From positions 55,129 to 119,128 of the forward strand of contig JAPPHY010000005.1 in assembly GCA_028877205.1 (NCBI GenBank): DNA of 64,000 nt, written 5' to 3'. This document shows positions 46,740-54,897 of the stretch, one piece after another. How positions within the stretch are numbered: the stretch's first letter is position 1; each line of letters opens with the position of its first letter. Below the pieces are notes generated by a model, which was not told where the DNA came from, did no database searches, and was given only the letters and a program-made list of their open reading frames with translations. The DNA is from Chloroflexota bacterium. Its GTDB lineage: Bacteria; Chloroflexota; Dehalococcoidia; Lucifugimonadales; UBA2985. The position numbers and the translations under genes were made by a program.

Positions 46740-48428
46740 ATGGCCCTATTGAGCGGTGGGGAAGCCCTGGCCAAGTCCCTTGTCGGTGAGGGGGTTGAGG
46801 TCGTATTCGGGATTCCCGGAATTCAGATCTATGGCATCGTCGCTGCCCTGCGCGATGAGCCTGGAATCAGGATGGTCACGACGCGCCACGAACAGGCGGC
46901 GACGTACATGGCCGACGGCTATGCCCGCGCGTCGGGAAAGCCAGGAGTGGCGCTAGTTGTTCCGGGAGTGGGCCTGTACAATGCCGCTTCCGGCCTGACC
47001 AACGCATACTCCCGCTCCACGCCCGTTCTCCTCATAGCGGGCCAGGTCCCACGCGGTGCAATTGGCAAGAACCTCGGAGCCGTTCACGAAGTCGCTGACC
47101 AGCCCGGCACGGTGCGCTCGATCACCAAGTGGCAACGACAGGCGTCCAGGCCCCGCGAGGTTCCGGACACCGTGTTCGAGGCCTTCAGGCAGATGCGCAC
47201 TGGCCGTCCCCGTCCCGTGTTGATCGAGATGCCGCCGGAAGCCGGAGTGGAAAGAGAGGAGGTCAGGCTGCGGAGTCCAGCCCGCATCTCTAAAATCGTG
47301 CCCAGCCCCGAGAACCTCCGGTACGCTGCCCAGGTCATCGCCGGAGCCCGCTTGCCCCTCATATACGCGGGAAGCGGAGTGGCTCGGTCCGACGGGGAAC
47401 AAGCTCTCGTCAGCCTGGCCGAGGCGACCAACATACCCGTGGTAACGTCCAGCGGCGGCAAGGGAGTCATCCCCGACAACCATCCGCTGTCCTACGGCTC
47501 GTGCTTCAGTCCAATGGGCGAACGACAGGAGATGAATCAGCTCTATGAGGTCATGCAGTCTGCCGACGTGGTGATCGGAGTCGGCGCCCGGTTCTCGCTA
47601 GGGAACCCCGCCGGCGAAGCGTCCACATTGGTGAACATCAACATAGACGACGCAGAGCTCACAAGGCATCAGTCAAACACTATTCCCCTGCATGGCGACG
47701 CCAAAACGACCATTGAAGCGTTGCTTCCCTACCTCATGGAGGCCGGAGCAGGAGAACGACCGTCGCCGGCCGAGGCGGTCTCCGCGGCACGCAGCCTGAT
47801 AGCTTACTACGATATTCGGCTCAGGGAGCCGCAGTACGCAGTCATGGAGGCAATGCGCAGGGGCATCCCGGAAGACGCATACATCGTGTGGGACGTTACG
47901 CAGTTCGGCTTCTATGCCCGTACCCACTGGCAGGTGAATCATCCGAATACGTACATCGACTCCGGCTACTCGTTCAATGTGGGCTACTCCTTCCCGACCG
48001 CACTGGGCGTCAAGGTAGCCAGGCCTGACCGTCCAGTGGTCTGCATGACGGGAGACGGAGGGTTCATGTTCAATTCGTCCGAGCTCTCCACCGCTGTAAA
48101 GTACGGCATCAATGTCGTGACCGTGATTTTTCGAGACGACTCCTACGGCAACGTGGCGCGCGACCTGAACGATGTGTTTGGCGGGGCATATGAAACCGAC
48201 CTGCACAACCCTGACTTTGTCAGGTTTGCAGAATCGTTCGGCGCAGTCGGTATGAGAGCAAACGACCCAATGGAGCTGGAAGGGCTGATTCCTCTGGCAT
48301 TTGAGCAACAGGCGCCGGTTGTAATCGACGTGCCCTTCGGAGACATGCCGATACCTCGCGCGCCACAGGTAGCCCCCGTTTACAAGCTTCCATGGACACA
48401 GCCCCAGGAGGGCCTGATCCCCTCCTGA
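46740..48428 (+). CDS. Thiamine-diphosphate-dependent enzyme, acetolactate synthase-like
   Basis: 562 residues with the three ThDP-enzyme domains. The catalytic Glu lies in RHEQAATYMADGYARASGKP, the central FAD/nucleotide-type domain is at about 190-330, and the cofactor motif GDGGFMFNSSELSTAVKYG...DDSYGN at about 445-480. ATG 46740 has GGAGGAGGG upstream. It is a stand-alone catalytic subunit with no ilvN partner, which suggests a decarboxylase, carboligase or sulfoacetaldehyde-type role rather than branched-chain synthesis. The exact substrate is not recognised. Confidence 0.88.
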   Translation: MALLSGGEALAKSLVGEGVEVVFGIPGIQIYGIVAALRDEPGIRMVTTRHEQAATYMADGYARASGKPGVALVVPGVGLYNAASGLTNAYSRSTPVLLIAGQVPRGAIGKNLGAVHEVADQPGTVRSITKWQRQASRPREVPDTVFEAFRQMRTGRPRPVLIEMPPEAGVEREEVRLRSPARISKIVPSPENLRYAAQVIAGARLPLIYAGSGVARSDGEQALVSLAEATNIPVVTSSGGKGVIPDNHPLSYGSCFSPMGERQEMNQLYEVMQSADVVIGVGARFSLGNPAGEASTLVNINIDDAELTRHQSNTIPLHGDAKTTIEALLPYLMEAGAGERPSPAEAVSAARSLIAYYDIRLREPQYAVMEAMRRGIPEDAYIVWDVTQFGFYARTHWQVNHPNTYIDSGYSFNVGYSFPTALGVKVARPDRPVVCMTGDGGFMFNSSELSTAVKYGINVVTVIFRDDSYGNVARDLNDVFGGAYETDLHNPDFVRFAESFGAVGMRANDPMELEGLIPLAFEQQAPVVIDVPFGDMPIPRAPQVAPVYKLPWTQPQEGLIPS

Positions 48429-48618
48429 GACGCGTCCAGGACTTGGTGCAGGTGGGGCGTGTCCACTTGATTCGACCCGAACCGTTCAAGTGCTCAATCC
48501 AGGATTGGACCGGGGCCTTGCAGCGCGCCCGTTCACCACGAGTCTCGCCTGAGGACTTGTGGGGTGACTCTCACCCGTCCGCAGCCGACGTTGGGTTACC
48601 CGCTCTTCCTGCGGATGT

Positions 48619-48646
48619 TTGATTTCAGCAGGAAATCGAATACAAT
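48619..48646 (+). promoter_or_regulatory. Predicted promoter of the NUDIX gene
   Basis: TTGATT (48619-48624), 16-bp spacer, TACAAT (48641-48646), about 36 bp before the NUDIX ATG. The preceding gap 48429-48618 shows no gene. Confidence 0.4.
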
Positions 48647-48681
48647 GTCACCGCTCAACTCAGCATCGGACGGGCAGAGCT

Positions 48682-49122
48682 ATGCAAGGTGACGCAAGAG
48701 TGGAGTACCCCGTATCGGCCGGTGGCGTGGTCTACCGGGTGGGAGACGCAGGAGTGGAGGTGGTGATCTGCGGCCACCAAAAGCAGAGCGGCTGGACGTG
48801 GGGCCTCCCCAAAGGCACCCCGGACCCGGGCGAAACCCTGGAGGAGACCGCCCTCCGCGAGGTGCGCGAGGAGACGGGCCTGCAAGTCCACCTGGAAGCC
48901 CCAATCGACTCCATCCGGTACTGGTTCGTCAGGCCCGACGACGGCGTCAGGTGCCACAAGACCGTCCACTTCTACCTGATGAGCCCTGTCGGCGGCGCGC
49001 TGGAAGACCACGACCACGAGTTCGACGAGGTGCGTTGGTCGAGCACGGAGGACTCATTCCAGGCCCTCACCTACCAGAACGAGATCAACATAGTGGAAAA
49101 AGCCATTGCAATGGTTTCGTAG
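48682..49122 (+). CDS. NUDIX hydrolase
   Basis: 146 residues with the complete NUDIX box from GTPDPGETLEETALREV through REETGL (G-x5-E-x7-REUxEExGU). The frame before it, SGWTWGLPKG, is typical of the Ap4A/ADP-ribose hydrolase and 8-oxo-dGTP groups. ATG 48682. The substrate is not assigned. Followed after 10 bp by a GNAT gene. Confidence 0.93.
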   Translation: MQGDARVEYPVSAGGVVYRVGDAGVEVVICGHQKQSGWTWGLPKGTPDPGETLEETALREVREETGLQVHLEAPIDSIRYWFVRPDDGVRCHKTVHFYLMSPVGGALEDHDHEFDEVRWSSTEDSFQALTYQNEINIVEKAIAMVS

Positions 49123-49132
49123 AAGGCGCGAC

Positions 49133-49726
49133 ATGAAGCCAATCCTGATCAAGGGAGAACTCACTGTCCTCAGGGACAAGCGCATCGAGGACGCGGAGCA
49201 GGACTACAAGTGGCGCGTCGACGAGGAGCTGGCTGCGCTCGACGCGACCACGCCCCTGCGCATGACCTACGCCAGCTACGCGCGACTCATCGAAGACGAG
49301 CTGAAGTACCCAGCGCCGTGGTCCAGGCGCTTCGCCATCGAGACCCACGACGGCAAGCTCATCGGCAACTGCATGTACTACGACATTGACAACGTCAAGG
49401 GACAGGCGGAGCTTGGCATCCTGATCGGCGACAGGGACTACTGGAGCAAGGGTTACGGCACGGACGCGGTGAACACTCTCGTGAGCCACATATACACCAC
49501 CACCGGCCTGAAGCGAATCTACCTGCACACCCTCACGTGGAACACCCGCGCGCAGAAGTCGTTTGCCAAGTGCGGCTTCGTGGCGCTGAGAGAGGTGCGA
49601 CGAAGCGGCTACGACTTCCTGCTCATGGAGCTCATGAGGGATCGATGGGAGGCGCTTGCGGAGGAGCGCGACGCCTTTCGGGGCGAGTCGACCGCCTCCG
49701 GGGGATTCGACAAGTCGGCGGAATAG
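49133..49726 (+). CDS. GNAT family N-acetyltransferase
   Basis: 197 residues. RimJ/RimL-type layout: a conserved N-terminal strand (LTVLRDKRIEDAEQDYKW), LIGNCMYYDIDNVKGQAELG, the acetyl-CoA loop DRDYWSKGYGTDAV and NTRAQKSFAKCGFV. The substrate is unknown; protein N-terminal or antibiotic-like amines are possible. The C-terminal end is read in antisense by the readthrough tail of the recombinase. Confidence 0.93.
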   Translation: MKPILIKGELTVLRDKRIEDAEQDYKWRVDEELAALDATTPLRMTYASYARLIEDELKYPAPWSRRFAIETHDGKLIGNCMYYDIDNVKGQAELGILIGDRDYWSKGYGTDAVNTLVSHIYTTTGLKRIYLHTLTWNTRAQKSFAKCGFVALREVRRSGYDFLLMELMRDRWEALAEERDAFRGESTASGGFDKSAE

Positions 49727-51405
49727 TGGCACAATTGCCCATGTGACGACATGCCCCTGTAGCTCAGAGGACAGAGCAACGGTTTCCTAAACCGTGTGCC
49801 GGCGGTTCGAGTCCGCCCAGGGGTACCATGACGTACTGAACTGCGAACTCCGCCGTTGAGGGCTACCTCGGCGATGTTCGCTCCTCCCATCGGACTGTCT
49901 TCCGGCGTGGGTATCGAGTAGACAATGGCGGCCTTGCCGGGCTTAACCTCGACCTCCCTGACGAAAGAGCGGACGAAGGCCCGGGTCTCAGTCAACTCGC
50001 TGGTCTTGAGGAACTCGCTCATCTCCTCGGCGAAGGTCGCGATGACGTCGGCCGAGTCCAGGAACTGCCGTCTCTCACCTAGCAGCGCCCTCGCCTCCTC
50101 TGCGGCGATCTCCAGTCTTTCCTTACGCTCCCGGTGCTCCCGGATGCGGTCCGAGGCGTCGGCCATCCCGATGTCGGTCGTCTCGATGGCGTTCCATATG
50201 CGGCCAAGCCGCCTGTTCACATCCTTAATCTCCTCATCTATGTGCTCGAGCTTCTTCCGTTGTTCGTGGGCCACCCCGTCCATCTCTTCGTCCAGCAGCT
50301 TCACCAGGTCCCTGATATTGGACTCGGTGAGGATGTTCTCCCTGATCTCCCTTACGATGAGGTTCTCGAAGCTCTTGGCGTTGAGCCTGGGGGTCTTGCA
50401 GGTCCCACTGCCCCGCTTGAGGAGGGAATGGCAGACGTAGTAGGTGTACTTGCCGCTCTTGGCTTCGGCTGCGGTCATAGCCTTGCCGCAGGTCTCGCAC
50501 TTGAGGATGCCGCTGAGCAGGTAGGGACTTGAGGCTCTGCGGGGGTTCACCTTCTTAGGGGCGCGGGAGGCGAGCAGGCGCTTGACCACCAGGAACTCCC
50601 TCTTGGAGATTATCGCAGGGTGAGCGTCCTCCACCCTCACGGGGGATTGGCCGTCCTTTGCGGTAGTTCCCCAGACCACGGCTCCTGTGTACGCCTCGTT
50701 GTCCAGCATGGTGTGAATGGAGGTCTTGACCCACTTCTCGCCGTTGACGGTGGGGATACCCTCGGCATTGAGGGTCTTGGTTATGTCGAGGATGCTCTTG
50801 CCCTGGAGAGCCATGTCGAAGATACGCCGGACTACAGCGTCGGCGGGAGCGTCGAGCTCTAGCTTGGGGCGCTTCTTCGGCCCATCCTGAACGTATGACC
50901 TTCGGTAGCCGTAGGGTGCGTAGCTGGTAACCCAGAAGCCTCTCGAAGCAGCCTCTCTCATTCCCCTCGTAACTTCCTGGGCAAGATTCTCGCTGTAGAA
51001 CTCGTCCACGCTCTCGATGATTGCTTCCATGAGCTTGCCAGTAGGAGTGTCGTCGGCGTGCTCCGTTATGGAGACGACTCTAATGCCGCGCCTCCTGAGC
51101 ATGGACTTGAAGGCGACTGCGTGCTCTCGCTTTCTCGTGAACCGCGAGAATTTCCAGACCAGGATCTCCTTGAACGGGGAGTTGGCCTTGCCGGCCTCGT
51201 CGATCATCTTCTTGAATTGGGGTCGGTCAGCTATCCGCCCGCTCTCAGCCTCGTCTATGTACTCGCGGGCTATGGCGTAGCCATACTTGTCGGCGTATTC
51301 TCTGAGAGCCCTCAGCTGGGCGGCTACGGAGAGGTCCACGTCCTGGCGGTCACTTGACACCCTCGCGTAAAGGGCCGCAGGTATCATGTCTGATCGGTCG
51401 TTCAT
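49609..51405 (-). CDS. Large serine recombinase (integrase), reading through antisense tRNA
   Basis: 598 codons from ATG 51405 (AAGGAGAG upstream). Resolvase catalytic domain (about 10-155) with nucleophile Ser in YARVSSDRQ and the helix VWKFSRFTRKREHAVAF; recombinase domain (180-290); zinc ribbon with two CxxC-type pairs (CETCGK, then CHSLL...TC) at about 305-365; and a coiled coil (385-450). From about residue 526 the frame reads the tRNA antisense (GTPGRTRTAGTRFRKPLL) and then the GNAT gene antisense, so the native protein end before integration was probably different. It is the likely integrase and excisionase of the element and lies in a run with RHH, ImmA-like and XRE genes. Confidence 0.9.
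   Translation of the reverse strand: MNDRSDMIPAALYARVSSDRQDVDLSVAAQLRALREYADKYGYAIAREYIDEAESGRIADRPQFKKMIDEAGKANSPFKEILVWKFSRFTRKREHAVAFKSMLRRRGIRVVSITEHADDTPTGKLMEAIIESVDEFYSENLAQEVTRGMREAASRGFWVTSYAPYGYRRSYVQDGPKKRPKLELDAPADAVVRRIFDMALQGKSILDITKTLNAEGIPTVNGEKWVKTSIHTMLDNEAYTGAVVWGTTAKDGQSPVRVEDAHPAIISKREFLVVKRLLASRAPKKVNPRRASSPYLLSGILKCETCGKAMTAAEAKSGKYTYYVCHSLLKRGSGTCKTPRLNAKSFENLIVREIRENILTESNIRDLVKLLDEEMDGVAHEQRKKLEHIDEEIKDVNRRLGRIWNAIETTDIGMADASDRIREHRERKERLEIAAEEARALLGERRQFLDSADVIATFAEEMSEFLKTSELTETRAFVRSFVREVEVKPGKAAIVYSIPTPEDSPMGGANIAEVALNGGVRSSVRHGTPGRTRTAGTRFRKPLLCPLSYRGMSSHGQLCHYSADLSNPPEAVDSPRKASRSSASASHRSLMSSMSRKS
49753..49828 (+). tRNA. tRNA-Arg(CCT)
   Basis: 76 nt including encoded CCA. 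Acceptor GCCCCTG pairs with CAGGGGT (one G.U at the end), D arm GCTC/GAGC, anticodon stem ACGGT/ACCGT with loop TTCCTAA and anticodon CCT (reads AGG), T arm GGCGG-TTCGAGT-CCGCC, discriminator A, CCA at 49826-49828. It is the integration target of the element to its right. Confidence 0.95.
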
Positions 51406-51479
51406 CGGTCTCTCCTTCCCGTGTCTTCCTAGCTTATCGACCTGCGGGAGCGCAGCCACTCCAGCCGCTCCCGTCTGCG

Positions 51480-51656
51480 CTACTCCCGCTCCTCCATGAA
51501 CAGGCGGATGGCCTGTCTGAGCAGCTCGCTCTCGGAGAGGTCGTCTTCACTCATCACCTGCCTGACCTGCGCCTCCATCTCCGGTGGCAGGGAGAAGGTG
51601 ATGGTCTTGGATCGCCTGGGAGTGGTCACGCTCTCTCTTTTGCCTTCGACTGTCAT
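51480..51656 (-). CDS. Ribbon-helix-helix DNA-binding protein (58 aa)
   Basis: Small frame ATG 51656 to TAG 51480. After a basic tail, KTITFSLPPEMEAQVRQVM is the RHH strand and helix 1, followed by LSESELLRQAIRLFMEERE (helix 2), the CopG/Arc/MetJ pattern. It sits between the ImmA-like gene and the recombinase (74 bp before it), so it may control integrase expression or assist excision as a directionality factor. Confidence 0.8.
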   Translation of the reverse strand: MTVEGKRESVTTPRRSKTITFSLPPEMEAQVRQVMSEDDLSESELLRQAIRLFMEERE

Positions 51657-51699
51657 GCTATGACTTACGATATGCTATCGACGCAACCGGCATTAACTG

Positions 51700-52644
51700 C
51701 TAGAGGACTTGGTGAGCGTGGGGGATGCGCTCAAAATAGGCTTGGTCCAGCTGGGGGGCCAGGACCGAGCGGTCCCTATGAGGCACGGCGACGACGGCAA
51801 TCTTGGCCACGCGCCCGTGCCAGATGACGGGCCGCGCCACTACGGTCACGTCGTCGTTCTGCCACAGGTCGTAGCCGCTCACTCGCTCCACGTAGACCGG
51901 CCTGCCTGTGAGCGCCACCCGTTCCGCCACAGACCCGGGGGTGGGGGAAGCGCCCCGGCGGGGCAGCAGTCTCCGCAGGCACGACAAGGGCCTCCTGGTC
52001 GTCCTCAGCCGGAACCCCGAAGTACGCGCGACTACCTTGGCTGTTAGGCCCCCCGGCGTGAGCGCGTCGAACCACTGGCGCGGGTTCCCCACCTCCCTCC
52101 GCTCGTACAGGATCGTCATGAGGGGTTGGTGGCGCATCACCTCGGCCAGCCTCATGGTGATGGAGGCGTAGGCGCGCTGGTAAATCGCCTGCAGCGCAAC
52201 CACATCGAACCCTGATGCCTGAGCGCACAGGGAGAACATGTCCGGCGGCATCAGCGCGGCGGCCGCGAACCTGTCGGCCTGCCTGCACACCCTTAGAACG
52301 GGCACAGAGTCGGAGTACAGGTCGCACATGGTCTCGTTGATGATCTCGAATGTCTCATGGAGGAGCGTGTGCTCCTTCGCTCCGTCCCACAGGTCCTCCC
52401 GGTAGTGTATGTCGTATCCGCCTCCCGGAGCGCTGTAGTGGATGCCCTTCATGGCCTCAAGGCACCTGCCCGTCACCGTGCCGAAGTCCGCCTCCTCCAG
52501 CAGGACGGTCAGTTCGGGCACGGTGGGACGGCCCGACACGTTGAAGTAGCGCAGAAAGCGGTCGGCGACGCCCTCGGGATCGAGTCCCAACTCCAAGGCG
52601 TCGTCGAGGAGGTCTCGGCAAAAGCCCTCTCTCGTTCCGTTCAT
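51700..52644 (-). CDS. ImmA/IrrE-like protein with variant zinc motif (HExxE)
   Basis: 314 residues. The DUF955 core is at about 60-170, with LLHETFEIINETMCDLYSDS where ImmA proteins have HELGH: the second His is replaced by Glu. AAALMPPDMF, the family's second motif, is intact. A C-terminal half (about 175-314) of beta character (DLWQNDDVTVVARPVIWHGR) follows. It overlaps the XRE gene by ATGA. In ICEBs1, ImmA cleaves the repressor ImmR to launch the element, and this arrangement suggests the same role. Whether HExxE is catalytic is unknown. Confidence 0.85.
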   Translation of the reverse strand: MNGTREGFCRDLLDDALELGLDPEGVADRFLRYFNVSGRPTVPELTVLLEEADFGTVTGRCLEAMKGIHYSAPGGGYDIHYREDLWDGAKEHTLLHETFEIINETMCDLYSDSVPVLRVCRQADRFAAAALMPPDMFSLCAQASGFDVVALQAIYQRAYASITMRLAEVMRHQPLMTILYERREVGNPRQWFDALTPGGLTAKVVARTSGFRLRTTRRPLSCLRRLLPRRGASPTPGSVAERVALTGRPVYVERVSGYDLWQNDDVTVVARPVIWHGRVAKIAVVAVPHRDRSVLAPQLDQAYFERIPHAHQVL

Positions 52645-53051
52645 TCGAGCAGCCTCTTTCCCGTGAAACGTTCGTACATCTCGACGATGAACCGCTTGGC
52701 GTTGATGGACAGGGGGCCGTCAGGCCGGGTGCCCACGCGGAACTGGGGGTCGGCCAGCACGTACTGGTAGGCCCGCTCCACCTCAAGCGGCTCGTCGTCC
52801 CTGGGGTCTCCGGTGCCCAGGCGTCTGGCCCGTTGCAGCAGCTCATTTGCGTCCACGCCGTAAAGGACGGCCAACTTGTTGATGAGGTTGACGCCCGGCG
52901 TGCGCTCCCCCCGCTCCACAAGGGAGAGGTAGGAGCTGGAAACGCCGGTGAGCCGCTGCACGTCGCGGAGGCTGCGCTCACCCCGCAGCCGCTTGAGGAT
53001 CAGGCCGATCTCCTCGCCCTGGCCCAGATCCCCGTCGTCTAGCTCGTCCAT
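52641..53051 (-). CDS. XRE-family repressor (ImmR-like)
   Basis: 136 residues. HTH domain at about 15-75: GLILKRLRGERSLRDVQRLT then GVSSSYLSLVERGERTPGV. A C-terminal helical part ends RFIVEMYERFTGKRLLE. It overlaps the ImmA-like gene by 4 bp and faces the divergent operon across an operator-bearing gap, the classical position for the element's master repressor. Confidence 0.9.
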   Translation of the reverse strand: MDELDDGDLGQGEEIGLILKRLRGERSLRDVQRLTGVSSSYLSLVERGERTPGVNLINKLAVLYGVDANELLQRARRLGTGDPRDDEPLEVERAYQYVLADPQFRVGTRPDGPLSINAKRFIVEMYERFTGKRLLE

Positions 53052-53064
53052 CTCGATTCCTCCT

Positions 53065-53111
53065 GCCGTATCACTGCTGTATCACTCTTGATAACCAGAG
53101 AGCGATACGGC
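53065..53111. promoter_or_regulatory. Operator-like repeats in the divergent regulatory gap
   Basis: The 269-bp gap 53052-53320 is AT-rich. Close to the XRE start it holds a perfect 8-bp inverted repeat GCCGTATC (53065-53072) / GATACGGC (53104-53111) and two direct copies of GTATCACT (53068-53075 and 53079-53086). These are natural binding sites for the adjacent HTH repressor. More short GATACA-type elements follow to about 53240. No gene is visible in the gap. Confidence 0.5.
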
Positions 53112-53320
53112 TATATTGTTACATCGTAGCAAGTGATTTGTCAATCGACGGTGCCATACTGCCTTGTAGGCCTTGTCATCGTGTACACCATATTGATACA
53201 CTCATCGCCACTCGCACACCCATTCTGATAATTGTTGCGAGTATACATCACCGACGCTGCTGAGGGACACCCCCAAACGGCGCGCCAGGCACTGCCAGAG
53301 AAGGTTTTGAGAGACGGATC

Positions 53321-53506
53321 GTGAGTAGCAAGGGAAAGCTCACCAAGGCACAGGAGTTGCGGCGCATGGACGGACTGCGGACGCTGGCCCGCATCATCGC
53401 GCGCCACTACTTGGCTAATCCCCACCTCTACGGCAACGGCTCATCCCCGGCCGGCGGTCGCCAGACCGGAGGCGGTGAGTCTGCCCGGAGGGAGGGCGCG
53501 GCGTGA
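53321..53506 (+). CDS. Small protein, first gene of divergent early operon (61 aa)
   Basis: 61 residues from GTG 53321. The N-terminal half is helical and basic (KAQELRRMDGLRTLARIIAR); the C-terminal half is Gly/Ser/Arg-rich and probably disordered. Its TGA overlaps the next GTG (GTGA), showing translational coupling. Family not recognised. The position opposite the repressor matches the place of excisionase-type genes in ICEBs1-like elements. Confidence 0.5.
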   Translation: MSSKGKLTKAQELRRMDGLRTLARIIARHYLANPHLYGNGSSPAGGRQTGGGESARREGAA

Positions 53507-53742
53507 AGCGCAGGCAACCGGCTTGTCGTGTGAAGGTCAGACCGAGCGCCGTGTGGGAGCGTCTCAACCGGCTCAACGTCACCCAGAACCAGCTGGCGAC
53601 CATGGTGGGCATCACCTCCGGCTACCTCTCTCAGCTCATAACCGGAACCCGCTCCCCTTCCGCCGAAGTGCGCAAGCGACTCCAAGAGACCTTGGAGATC
53701 CCAATCTTCGACGATCTGTTCGTCCTGGAGGTTGTTGAGTGA
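53503..53742 (+). CDS. XRE-type helix-turn-helix protein (79 aa)
   Basis: 79 residues with one HTH: WERLNRLNVTQNQLATMVGI (helices 1-2) and SGYLSQLITGTRSPSAEVRK (recognition helix), then IPIFDDLFVLEVVE. Starts GTG inside the preceding stop (GTGA overlap) and overlaps the next gene in the same way. Probably a Cro-like or early regulator of the element. Confidence 0.8.
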   Translation: MKRRQPACRVKVRPSAVWERLNRLNVTQNQLATMVGITSGYLSQLITGTRSPSAEVRKRLQETLEIPIFDDLFVLEVVE

Positions 53743-54107
53743 GGCCCGTCGCTCTTCCGCCCACCGGCCTTCTCCTCGGAGGGACCTTCCTTCCGAAGGA
53801 TTTCGCCGAACGCCTGGAGCATTTCAAGGAGGCCAGTGGCCTCACCTGGGACGCGATGGCCGCCTGCATGGGCGTCGACCCGCGCCAGCTCCGACGCTGG
53901 CGGCACGGCACGAGGCCCAGCGGGGACGGTCTCTTCGCCCTGCTCACCCTGGCCTCCCAGTTCCCCGGAGGCGTCCACATACTGCTGGGCGTAAGCGTCC
54001 TGCCGCCAGAGCCGCACTTGCTGGAGGCCCTAGCCGATGGCGCGGGCATCGGGGTGGCGTTCCTATCCAACTCGGCATCACCCCAAGAGCTAGGCGAAGA
54101 GGAGTAG
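53739..54107 (+). CDS. Tandem HTH family member A (122 aa)
   Basis: 122 residues from GTG 53739. The core FPKDFAERLEHFKEASGLTW and MGVDPRQLRRWRHGTRPSGD form an HTH-like region, followed by FALLTLASQFPGGVHILLG. Members B (54112) and C (54470) share this core. The C-terminal extension after residue 85 is unique to A. I do not recognise a named family. Confidence 0.65.
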   Translation: MRPVALPPTGLLLGGTFLPKDFAERLEHFKEASGLTWDAMAACMGVDPRQLRRWRHGTRPSGDGLFALLTLASQFPGGVHILLGVSVLPPEPHLLEALADGAGIGVAFLSNSASPQELGEEE

Positions 54108-54111
54108 GGAC

Positions 54112-54417
54112 GTGGGAGTGCAACAGCGGTTCCACCGGCCCGTCGAGTTCGACTTTCCCCCAGACTTTCCCGACCGGCTGATTCGGTTCAAAGAGACCAG
54201 CGGGCTGAGCACCAAGGCGCTGGCCCGTCTCCTGGGCATCAGCCCCTACCAGCTTAGGCAGTGGTGGAACAAGGGCGTGGCTCCGAGCTCCGCCCGCCTC
54301 TTCCTGCTCCTCACGCTAGCGGGGGAGATGGGGCTGCGAGACGGCATCCTGATGTGCCCCGAGCGGGACCTGCCCGAGGCCGTGAACTTGGAGGCGCTTC
54401 CCACGCGAGTCGCGTGA
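54112..54417 (+). CDS. Tandem HTH family member B (101 aa)
   Basis: 101 residues from GTG 54112. The core FPPDFPDRLIRFKETSGLST, LLGISPYQLRQWWNKGVAPS and LFLLLTLAGEMGLRDGIL aligns with members A and C. It has the HTH shape (helix, SxxxLARLLG, YQLRxW). It lies 4 bp after A, on the same transcript. Confidence 0.65.
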   Translation: MGVQQRFHRPVEFDFPPDFPDRLIRFKETSGLSTKALARLLGISPYQLRQWWNKGVAPSSARLFLLLTLAGEMGLRDGILMCPERDLPEAVNLEALPTRVA

Positions 54418-54469
54418 CCGTTGTCGTCTCGAGAATGCAATAGTGATCTTCAAGCAAGGAGGGATGGAC

Positions 54470-54742
54470 ATGGCAACACTGGGACTGGTGCGGATCGAGG
54501 ACTACCGTCCGCCGCCCTGGCCGGAGGACTTTCCGCAACGGCTGGAGCAGCTGAAGGAGATGGCCGGCGTCTCCTGGAAGCGGATGGCCGAGCTTGTCGG
54601 CGTGACGGACCGGGGCGCGCTGAAGTGGCGCAGAGGAGGGAGGCCCTCGGCGGCAAACTACCTCGCCATCATGGAGCTGGCCCGCGAGGTCCCCGGAGGC
54701 TACGACCTGATGATGCACGGTGACGACGGGGCGGACGAATAG
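54470..54742 (+). CDS. Tandem HTH family member C (90 aa)
   Basis: 90 residues. I pick ATG 54470 because AAGGAGG (54457-54463) lies 6 nt before it; an ATG at 54464 abuts the Shine-Dalgarno sequence. The core WPEDFPQRLEQLKEMAGVSW, LVGVTDRGALKWRRGGRPSA and LAREVPGGYDLMM aligns with A and B. Last gene of the divergent run, ending 92 bp before the hairpin terminator. Confidence 0.65.
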   Translation: MATLGLVRIEDYRPPPWPEDFPQRLEQLKEMAGVSWKRMAELVGVTDRGALKWRRGGRPSAANYLAIMELAREVPGGYDLMMHGDDGADE

Positions 54743-54834
54743 ACGGGCTGTCCTCGGGAGAGTGGGATTCTCCAGACGGTGTCTGCAGATTTCGGACCCA
54801 CGGGAGCCAACGCCGGGGCTCCTCACCAACACAG

Positions 54835-54865
54835 AAGGCCGGGTGGGTTGAACCCGCCCGGCCTT
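54835..54865. terminator. Bidirectional hairpin terminator between converging element operons
   Basis: Arms AAGGCCGGGTGGG (54835-54847) and CCCGCCCGGCCTT (54853-54865) pair over 13 bp with one G.U, loop TTGAA, flanked by AA/TT at the stem base. It lies between the plus-strand HTH run and the minus-strand transfer run that ends with the DUF3800 gene. Confidence 0.8.
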
Positions 54866-54897
54866 CCTTGCTTTCTGGCCCTTCGCCTGTACCCCCT

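Noticed and set aside
53065..53240. Possible CRISPR-like or iteron array in the repressor gap
   Set aside because: The short repeats (GTATCACT, GATACA) are few, unevenly spaced and unequal in length; operator sites explain them better.
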